In this document: positions 58,101 to 64,000 of the stretch, piece after piece
Layout: each line of letters starts with the position of its first letter
Position numbering within the stretch: position 1 is the stretch's first letter
Assembly (NCBI RefSeq): GCF_014205295.1
Contig: NZ_JACHNF010000001.1
Span: 496,001-560,000 of the forward strand
Reading direction: 5' to 3'
DNA length: 64,000 bases
DNA from: Kribbella solani
GTDB taxonomy: Bacteria; Actinomycetota; Actinomycetes; Propionibacteriales; Kribbellaceae
Notes under the pieces: generated by a model
The model's database searches: none
Seen by the model: the letters and a program-made list of their open reading frames with translations, nothing else
Told to the model about the DNA's origin: nothing
Made by a program: the position numbers and the translations under genes

Positions 58101-59530
58101 AATTCCCAGCCGGACTGCCGATCGGCGAGTCCTGGATCGAGCCTGCCGCGACGACTTCGGTGATCTTCCCGTACGACGGATCGACGATCGCCGACGCGCC
58201 GGAGGGTGACGCCGAGTTGGCGCGGTCCGCGCTCGACCACGCGTTGGCGGTGCGCGAGAAAGTCGGCCGGCTGCCATCACACGTACGCCGGAATGTCTTG
58301 CAGAGCGTACATTCCGCGGTCCTCGCCGAGCGCGACGCGTTCGTCGACCTGCTCGTGCTGGAGACCGGCAAGCCGCTGGTCGACTGCCGGGTGGAGATCG
58401 ACCGGACGCTCCTCACGCTCGAGACCTCGGCGGAGGAGGTCGCCCGGCTGCATGGCGAGACCGTGCCGCTTGATCTGCTGCCGAGCGGCGAAGGATTGCA
58501 GGGGTTCTGGGTACGCAAGCCGATCGGTGTGGTCGTCGGCATCACCGGGTTCAACTATCCGCTGCTGCTCGCGGCGCACAAGATCGCTCCCGCGTTCGCC
58601 GCCGGTTGCCCGATCATCGTCAAGCCCGCGCCGCAGACGCCGCTCGCCACGCTGTGGCTGGTGCACTTGATGCGGTCGGCGCTGGCCGACGCGGGCGCGC
58701 CGGAGAGCGCGCTGCAGTTGGTGACCGGCGGGCCCGAGGTCGGCGCGACCCTGACCACCGACGCGCGGATCGGCGCGGTGTCGTTCACTGGTTCGGCCAC
58801 GGTCGGGCACCGGATCGCGCGGGACGCGGCGCCGACCAAGGTCCTGCTCGAACTCGGTTCGAATTCGGCGCTTGTGGTAGCGGGCGACGCGGATCTGGAC
58901 GCGGCCGCCGACGCGATCATTCGCGGCGGGTACTACGCGTCCGGCCAGGCGTGCATCTCCGTACAAAGGGTGATCGTCGTTGAATCCGTACGCGCCGAGT
59001 TGCTGGCGAAGCTTGGCGCGCGCCTGCCCACGGTCGTCGTCGGCGATCCACGCGATCCGGCGACCCGCGTGTCCGCGCTGATCAATCCCGCGTCGACCGA
59101 GCGCGTACGCGCCTGGGTCGGCGATGCCGTACACGCCGGCGCATCCATCGCGTACGAGGCGCCGGGTGACGTGCTTGGGCCGATCGTGCTGACCGACGTA
59201 CCCGATGGACTGCCCGCGTGGGACGAGGAGATCTTCGGACCGGTGATCGCGGTCCGACCAGTGCCCGACGTGGACAGCGCGCTGACGGCCGTGAACGCGA
59301 CCCGGTACGGCCTGCACGCGAGCGTTTTCACGTCTTCACTCGACACCGCGTTCGCCGCGATCGACCGGCTCGACGTCGGCGGCGTGGTGATCAACGACGT
59401 GCCCGGATTCCGGTCCGACGTGATGCCGTACGGCGGGGTGAAGGACTCGGGCACCGGCCGCGAGGGACCGCGGTTCGCGATCGAGGAACTGACCACGACC
59501 AGGATGGCGATCATCCGCCCGCGCCCGTGA
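58097..59530 (+). CDS. aldehyde dehydrogenase family enzyme
   Basis: A 477-residue ALDH overlapping the ATPase gene by 4 bases. The catalytic Glu lies in KVLLELGSNSALVV and the catalytic Cys in YYASGQACISVQRV, a sequence typical of NADP-linked ALDHs acting on short or amino/hydroxy aldehydes. NAD(P)-binding residues include FTGSATVG. Placed in an uptake operon before an SDR and an amidase, it probably oxidises an aldehyde intermediate of the imported compound. Confidence 0.94.
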   Translation: MKFPAGLPIGESWIEPAATTSVIFPYDGSTIADAPEGDAELARSALDHALAVREKVGRLPSHVRRNVLQSVHSAVLAERDAFVDLLVLETGKPLVDCRVEIDRTLLTLETSAEEVARLHGETVPLDLLPSGEGLQGFWVRKPIGVVVGITGFNYPLLLAAHKIAPAFAAGCPIIVKPAPQTPLATLWLVHLMRSALADAGAPESALQLVTGGPEVGATLTTDARIGAVSFTGSATVGHRIARDAAPTKVLLELGSNSALVVAGDADLDAAADAIIRGGYYASGQACISVQRVIVVESVRAELLAKLGARLPTVVVGDPRDPATRVSALINPASTERVRAWVGDAVHAGASIAYEAPGDVLGPIVLTDVPDGLPAWDEEIFGPVIAVRPVPDVDSALTAVNATRYGLHASVFTSSLDTAFAAIDRLDVGGVVINDVPGFRSDVMPYGGVKDSGTGREGPRFAIEELTTTRMAIIRPRP

Positions 59531-59541
59531 GAGGTGGCCCG

Positions 59542-60315
59542 ATGGACTACGCGAAACTGTTCCGGCTGGACGACAAACGAGTCGTCGTGATCGGGGCCGG
59601 CAGTGGGATCGGCCGGGAGAGCGCGCTCGCGCTGGCGGCCCACGGCGCGCGCGTCACCTGCGCCGATCGGGACGTCGCCGGTGCCGAACAAACCGTTGCC
59701 CAGGGCTACCCAGGCGCGCTGACGGCGTACGCGCTTGACGTCCTGGACGATGCCGCGATCGAACGCGCGGCGGCCGAGCTCGGACCCGTTGACGTATTGG
59801 TGTTCACGGCGGCAACCAACGTACGCAAACGGATCCTGGACTACAGCAGCGAGGAGTTCGACCGGGTGGTGTCGCTCAATCTGCGGGCGTCGTTCCAGCT
59901 GGTACGTGCCTTCGGCAAGGGAATGGCGGAGCGGGGGAGCGGCAGCATCATCGGGTTCAGCTCGATCCGCGGGACGACCGTCGAGCCGGGGCAATCGGTG
60001 TACGCGGCAACCAAAGCGGGTCTTGTGCAGTTGCTGCGGACCGCGGCGGCGGAGCTGGGGCCGTCCGGTGTACGCGCGAACGCGATCGCGCCGGGGGTGG
60101 TGGAGACACCGCTGACTGCCCAGATCAAGTCCGATCAGGGGTGGTACGACGCGTACGCGCGGAAGGGGGCGCTGGGCCGGTGGGCGCAACCGGGGGAGCT
60201 GGCTGGGGCGGTCGTGTACTTGGCTTCGGACGCGGCCAGTTTTGTGACCGGGAGCGTACTTGCGGTGGACGGCGGCTGGACGGCCGTCGACGGTCGCTTC
60301 GAGCCACCCAACTGA
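59542..60315 (+). CDS. short-chain dehydrogenase/reductase (SDR)
   Basis: ATG 59542 follows GAGAGG, giving 257 residues. It has the NAD(P) motif VIGAGSGIG, the Asp after strand 2 (CADRDV, favouring NAD), catalytic Ser in IIGFSSIRG and YAATK. A classical SDR, probably oxidising an alcohol intermediate. Eleven bases separate it from the aldehyde dehydrogenase stop. Confidence 0.93.
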   Translation: MDYAKLFRLDDKRVVVIGAGSGIGRESALALAAHGARVTCADRDVAGAEQTVAQGYPGALTAYALDVLDDAAIERAAAELGPVDVLVFTAATNVRKRILDYSSEEFDRVVSLNLRASFQLVRAFGKGMAERGSGSIIGFSSIRGTTVEPGQSVYAATKAGLVQLLRTAAAELGPSGVRANAIAPGVVETPLTAQIKSDQGWYDAYARKGALGRWAQPGELAGAVVYLASDAASFVTGSVLAVDGGWTAVDGRFEPPN

Positions 60316-60355
60316 GGCGGCGCCGCGCCGAGCTCCCGAGCCGCTGACCCCCGGG

Positions 60356-60435
60356 CCGTTGAAGTGCCGAGCTGTTGAAGGGCCGACCTGTTGAAGTGCC
60401 GGGTCGCTGAAGTGCCGAGCTGTTGAACTGCCTGC
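60356..60435. repeat. 16-base tandem repeat, five copies
   Basis: Five copies of a 16-base unit close to CTGTTGAAGTGCCGAG, between the SDR and amidase genes. The last copy ends 24 bases before the amidase start. It is unrelated in sequence to the other 16-base repeat at 50341. Confidence 0.85.
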
Positions 60436-60459
60436 ATGTTTTCGACTGAGGAGGACCGC

Positions 60460-62004
60460 GTGAATCTCGCTGATCTGACCGCGACCGAACTGCTCGCGAG
60501 CTACCAGGACCGCTCCCTCTCGCCGGTCGAGGTCATCGATGCCGTGCTCGCTCGGGTGGAAGAGTTCGAGCCGAAGATCCACGCGCTGTACGCGCTAGAT
60601 CCGGCCGGTGCGCGAGCGGCCGCGCAGGAGTCGGAGCGGCGTTGGCGAGATGGTACGGCGGGCGCGCTGGATGGCGTACCGGTGACCGTCAAGGAGAACA
60701 TCGCGACGCGCGGGACGCCCGTACCGCAAGGAACGGCGGCGACCGAGCTCGTACCGGCCGCGGCGGACGCGCCGGCGGCGGCACGGTTGCGGGACGCCGG
60801 GGCGGTGATCTTCAGCAAGACGACGATGCCCGAGTACGGGATGCTGTCGTCCGGGGTGTCGACGTTTCACCAGTTGACCCGGAACCCGTGGGATCTGTCG
60901 CGGACCGCCGGCGGGTCGAGCGCGGGGGCGGCGGCTGCGGCGGCAGCTGGGTACGGTCCGATTCATGTCGGCACCGACATCGGCGGCTCGATCCGGTTGC
61001 CGGCCGGGTGGTGCGGGGTGATCGGATTGAAGCCCACCCACGGACGGATCGCGGTCGGCAACCCGTACGCCGGCCGCGCGATCGGCCCACTCACCCGCAC
61101 CCCCACCGACGCGGCCCTCGCCCTAACGGTCATGACCGGCTACGACCCCCGCGACCACACCTCCCTACCAACCCCGCCCCTACCTTCAACACAATCCACC
61201 TCCGGCCCGCCGCTCGGTTCCGCGCCGTCCGGCTCCGCCCCGCCGCTGGGCTCCGCTAGGTTGGCCTCCGGCCCGCCGCTCGGTTCCGGTGGGTTGGCCT
61301 CCGCCGCGCGATCCGCTTCCGCTGGCGGTTCTGGGTCGGACTGGGATGGTTCTCTGCTCGACGGCAGTTGGGCGGACGGTTCGCTGGACGGGCTTCGGGT
61401 CGCTCTGCTGCTCGACGCCGGCGTTGGGCTGCCCGTCGACCCCGAGGTGACCGCCGCGATCACCGCCGCCGCGACCGTACTGGAATCCGCCGGCGCGATC
61501 ATCGACCCGATTCCGCCGATCATCACCCGCGCCATGCTCGACGGCCTCGATCGCTTTTGGCGGATCCGTTCCGCCACCGACATCGCCGCCCTGCCCGAAG
61601 AACGCCGCGCCAAGGTCCTACCGCAGATCCGCGAATGGGTGTCCACGGCAACCGATCTGACCGCATCCGACGTCTTCCACGGCTACAGCCAAATGTCAGC
61701 GATGGCAGCCGCGGTCACCCACGTCTTCGCCACCCACGACGCGATCCTCTCCCCGATCGCCCCGATCACCGCGTTCCCCGCCGAACTCGCCTACCCCACC
61801 GACGACCCGGCCAAGCCCTTCGAACACATCGCCTTCACCGTCCCGTACAACATGTCCCACCACCCCGCCACCACAGCCAACGTCGCCTGGTCCTCCACCG
61901 GCCTCCCCATCGGCGCCCAACTCGCCGTCCCCCACCACCAAGACCACACCGCCCTAGCCCTAGCCAACCACCTCCACACCACGGGCACCTGGCCGGCCAT
62001 TTAG
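60460..62004 (+). CDS. amidase (amidase-signature family)
   Basis: GTG 60460 follows TGAGGAGG, giving 514 residues. The Ser-Ser-Lys triad is complete: Lys78 (VTVKENIA), Ser153 (TAGGSSAGAA) and nucleophile Ser177 (TDIGGSIRLPA). A ~50-residue Ser/Gly/Pro/Leu repeat insertion (PPLGSAP, PPLGSAR, PPLGSGG) interrupts the domain at about 250-295, where family members have a surface loop. It hydrolyses an amide bond of the imported compound, completing the operon. Confidence 0.94.
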   Translation: MNLADLTATELLASYQDRSLSPVEVIDAVLARVEEFEPKIHALYALDPAGARAAAQESERRWRDGTAGALDGVPVTVKENIATRGTPVPQGTAATELVPAAADAPAAARLRDAGAVIFSKTTMPEYGMLSSGVSTFHQLTRNPWDLSRTAGGSSAGAAAAAAAGYGPIHVGTDIGGSIRLPAGWCGVIGLKPTHGRIAVGNPYAGRAIGPLTRTPTDAALALTVMTGYDPRDHTSLPTPPLPSTQSTSGPPLGSAPSGSAPPLGSARLASGPPLGSGGLASAARSASAGGSGSDWDGSLLDGSWADGSLDGLRVALLLDAGVGLPVDPEVTAAITAAATVLESAGAIIDPIPPIITRAMLDGLDRFWRIRSATDIAALPEERRAKVLPQIREWVSTATDLTASDVFHGYSQMSAMAAAVTHVFATHDAILSPIAPITAFPAELAYPTDDPAKPFEHIAFTVPYNMSHHPATTANVAWSSTGLPIGAQLAVPHHQDHTALALANHLHTTGTWPAI

Positions 62005-62006
62005 CT

Positions 62007-62110
62007 TGTACCTAAGGACAGGTAGTGGTGGGCGCCGCCCTAGCACACCTCAGCGTGAACGCGCCCATGCGTACAGCGTCTCGCAGGTGTACTACCTGTC
62101 CTTAGGTACA
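62007..62110. repeat. perfect 20-bp inverted repeats around 64 bases
   Basis: TGTACCTAAGGACAGGTAGT (62007-62026) is repeated in inverse orientation at 62091-62110. It starts 3 bases after the amidase stop and reaches into the 3' end of the lipoprotein pseudogene. Too open for a normal terminator; possibly a small mobile-element remnant. Confidence 0.65.
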
Positions 62111-62386
62111 GCATCCAGTCGCGCGATCGCCTTCGTCAGGAGCCGGGCAAAGGCGGCGTCCGACGGGATCGTGCGGTTGCCTCAACAACGTGCCGCCCCG
62201 GGCGACGTACGCCGAGTACTCCCACGACTTCGGATCACGAGCATCGCCAGTACGCAGTACAACACCGTCCTTCAGCCCGTCCCGCGCCGGCTCACGCACC
62301 ACCGAACAGGCTTCCGGCTCGTACGCCACCAACCCATCCGCCGCCAACCACCGTACGCCGTCGTCCGGCGGCTCTCGGCACAGCAA
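62092..62386 (-). pseudogene. C-terminal remnant of a paralogous lipoprotein gene
   Basis: The minus strand encodes a fragment whose SWEYSAYVARGGTLL matches DEYSAYIVRGGTVID of the adjacent intact lipoprotein (62414-63088). After a frameshift, DAAFARLLTKAIARLDAVPK matches the paralogue's C-terminal FTQLVTMAAARLDAAVSP. The N-terminal two-thirds, including the signal peptide, is missing. It is best read as a decayed tandem duplicate. Confidence 0.7.
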
Positions 62387-62413
62387 GACATCGTGCGCGG
62401 ACCTGCCGGCGGG

Positions 62414-63088
62414 TCACGGGCTTACCGCGGCATCTAGCCTTGCGGCGGCCATGGTTACGAGTTGGGTGAAGGTGGTATCGGTGAAGGATTCGCCGGAGGC
62501 GCTGAGGTCGATGACGGTGCCGCCGCGCACTATGTACGCGCTGTACTCATCCGGGATCGCTTCGCCGTCCGGATCGCTCGACTTGGACCGTACGGCGAAC
62601 ACTCCGGCCACTCCGGGCAAGGCCAGCCGCGTCGCCGTAAAGGTGTACTTTGCCTTGTCATTCGAGATCATCGTGTACCGCGAGCACTTCGGCAGCAGCG
62701 CGGTCAGGTCCGGGATCAACGAGTCCAGCCGAGTCGGCCACGACCAGACAAGCTCGGTGACCGAACTGAACTTTTCTCTGCTGAAGTACTGCCCTCTCAC
62801 CGCGGTCGTAGGCGTACCCAACAGATCAGTGGGATGCCGGAACGCCAGGCACTCCGGAGCGTCGTACTCCCCGCGATACCCCGGCGTCGGCTTCGGATCG
62901 GCCGCCACGCCCCCGTCCCACCCCTTCGGGAAGTCGCGTACCAGCAACGCCGCCTTCGTCGCCTGCGCCATCGACAACGGCACGACCGGCTTCGTACTCG
63001 GCGTCCCCACCACCGGATCGATGTCGTCACCCGGCTGACCGGAACACGCCGCCACCGCAAACACCACGACCACCACCAGCCGCCGCAT
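62414..63088 (-). CDS. putative lipoprotein of unknown function
   Basis: ATG 63088 gives 224 residues with a signal (MRRLVVVVVFAVAACSG, lipobox VAAC) and a mature region having two Cys (PECLAF, PKCSRY). The fold is unknown. It ends SAYIVRGGTVIDLSASGESFTDTTFTQLV, the part shared with the pseudogene just downstream. This gene pair suggests tandem duplication followed by loss of one copy. It is 28 bases downstream of the L,D-transpeptidase stop. Confidence 0.75.
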   Translation of the reverse strand: MRRLVVVVVFAVAACSGQPGDDIDPVVGTPSTKPVVPLSMAQATKAALLVRDFPKGWDGGVAADPKPTPGYRGEYDAPECLAFRHPTDLLGTPTTAVRGQYFSREKFSSVTELVWSWPTRLDSLIPDLTALLPKCSRYTMISNDKAKYTFTATRLALPGVAGVFAVRSKSSDPDGEAIPDEYSAYIVRGGTVIDLSASGESFTDTTFTQLVTMAAARLDAAVSP

Positions 63089-63116
63089 CACCCGCCCAAG
63101 CACCGAACGCACGCCG

Positions 63117-63923
63117 CTAGTACTCCCCGTAGACCTGGACCTTGGTGCCGAGCGGGGTGTCCTGGAAGATGTGGTGGATTTCGGGGCGGAGGACGCGTAC
63201 GCAGCGGTGGCTGGCCGGGTAGGGCTTGATCAGGGAGTTGACTCGGGAGCCGTGCAGGGCGATGCCGGGGCGGTCCTTGAGGAAGTACAGGGAGTCGTAC
63301 ATGTACGCGTCCTCGTACAGGCTGCTCTCGTGGGCGCCGGCCCATTTGCGCCAGACCTTGCCGGTGCGGTTCGGGGTCTCGTACCCGGGTGCGCCGGTGG
63401 AGATCCAGACGATCCGTTTGTAGGTGTTCCCCACGACCTGGTACAGGATCTGGCAGGTTTTGTTGACGTAGATGCCGGGGGAGCGGGTCGGTGCCGGACG
63501 TTTGGTTGCGTTGAGCACCGAATACGCGTCGTTCAGGGTCAGGCCGCCGCGGCTGACCGGCAGACCGTTGGTTTCGCGCCACGCGCACAATGCTTGCTTC
63601 GCGCGGGCGGTGATGTCACCGTCGATGTCGCCGACCGGGTACCCGAGTTTGTCGAGCTGCCGTTCCACCCGGAGCGCGTAGTACTCCGGCTTCTGCTTCA
63701 CCCGGGCCTTCGGAACGGCCGGCGTTGGCGTCGCGGTTGTCGGCGTCGGCTTGGCGCTCGGGGCAGTCGGCTTGGGCGTCGGGTTGACCGGCGTACTGGG
63801 TGCGCTGCCGGTGGATTGTTTCGGCGATGCCGACGGCTCGCTCGCGGCCACGTCCGAACAGCCCGCGAGTACGACCGGCAGCAGGATGGCACCGGCAACG
63901 AGAGCACGTCGACGCGACACGGG
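63117..63923 (-). CDS. L,D-transpeptidase (YkuD) lipoprotein with peptidoglycan-binding domain
   Basis: GTG 63923 follows GGAGAGGGG, giving 268 residues. A lipoprotein signal ends at LAGC, followed by a Pro/Thr/Ala/Lys linker (residues about 28-70) suited to spanning the wall. A peptidoglycan-binding-like domain follows (VERQLDKLGYPVGDIDGDITARAKQAL). The YkuD catalytic domain has His in IALHGS and the nucleophile Cys241 in SHRCVRV, where the usual SHGCVR glycine is Arg. It would make 3-3 cross-links in peptidoglycan. The Gly-to-Arg change may alter activity. Confidence 0.9.
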   Translation of the reverse strand, partial: PVSRRRALVAGAILLPVVLAGCSDVAASEPSASPKQSTGSAPSTPVNPTPKPTAPSAKPTPTTATPTPAVPKARVKQKPEYYALRVERQLDKLGYPVGDIDGDITARAKQALCAWRETNGLPVSRGGLTLNDAYSVLNATKRPAPTRSPGIYVNKTCQILYQVVGNTYKRIVWISTGAPGYETPNRTGKVWRKWAGAHESSLYEDAYMYDSLYFLKDRPGIALHGSRVNSLIKPYPASHRCVRVLRPEIHHIFQDTPLGTKVQVYGEY

Positions 63924-64000
63924 AACCCCTCTCCTCAGCAGTTTCAATGTCGCAGAGGTACGGCCGTTGAGCGCGCAGCGACCCGCCGAGACTAGTCCGC

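Larger units (their letters stand above)
62005..62413. other. gene-free stretch with inverted repeats and a lipoprotein remnant
   Basis: The 104-base inverted-repeat element (62007-62110) and the pseudogene (62092-62386) fill this interval between the amidase and the next lipoprotein gene. Nothing else supportable is present. Confidence 0.6.

Noticed and set aside
60356..60435. CRISPR array
   Set aside because: The 16-base units are directly adjacent with no spacers, and no cas genes are present.
62007..62110. Insertion sequence
   Set aside because: The 20-bp inverted repeats enclose only 64 bases with no transposase, and no target-site duplication is visible; kept as an unclassified repeat.

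Overview
The window is GC-rich actinobacterial chromosome, with long coding frames that are strongly GC-biased at third codon positions and many GTG starts. A LexA repressor sits divergent from a LysM protein behind actinobacterial-type SOS boxes, and nrdR is followed by the B12-dependent reductase nrdJ. Together with the general codon texture this suggests a Nocardioidaceae/Kribbella-like soil actinomycete. The genus is an inference; no rRNA or tRNA gene was seen.

Layout. 0.2-7.3 kb: DinB-like protein, ArsR-SulP transporter operon, secreted lipase-like hydrolase, a decayed nucleoside deoxyribosyltransferase-like gene, and a TetR/MFS efflux pair with a clear operator. 7.4-15.5 kb: fused SecDF, DinG-type helicase coupled to an ATP-dependent DNA ligase, glutathione peroxidase, and lexA divergent from a LysM membrane protein. 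15.5-21.6 kb: acetyltransferase, nucleoside hydrolase, nrdR-nrdJ.

21.7-35.1 kb is the accessory part. It starts with a CHAT/caspase-like protein, a CRP-family regulator, a class III nucleotide-cyclase-like protein, a P-loop protein and two paralogous two-TM proteins. The cyclase-like protein ends with, and the next-encoded P-loop protein begins with, the same ~18-residue Gly-rich motif. That is the arrangement of bacterial amyloid-type signalling motifs. Then come a small minus-strand gene, a phage/plasmid-type HTH protein and a KTSC protein, followed by a four-gene, translationally coupled SMC-type operon (kleisin-like, two MukE/JetB-like winged-helix proteins, SMC ATPase). It resembles Wadjet/MukBEF but has no visible JetD nuclease. 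These two blocks are the best candidates for an undescribed conflict system.

35.5-49.6 kb: TsnR/SpoU-type rRNA methyltransferase, SGNH esterase, DUF1801 protein, lipoprotein, SWIM protein plus SNF2 helicase pair, a quinone oxidoreductase behind a SoxR-type box, a GGDEF protein, a tiny seven-repeat 'GNDW' peptide gene with its own terminator, and a RING plus TerD-like fusion protein. 49.6-53.0 kb: one small gene, then two ~1 kb gene-poor stretches with several unrelated tandem repeats on either side of a GntR/FCD regulator. 53.0-62.0 kb: an operon for peptide/nickel-type ABC uptake (SBP, two permeases, two ATPases) plus aldehyde dehydrogenase, SDR and amidase, probably import and catabolism of an amide-containing compound. 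62.0-64.0 kb: a 20-bp inverted repeat pair, a lipoprotein pseudogene and its intact paralogue, and an L,D-transpeptidase lipoprotein.

All functional calls come from reading the sequence by eye; no database search was run.
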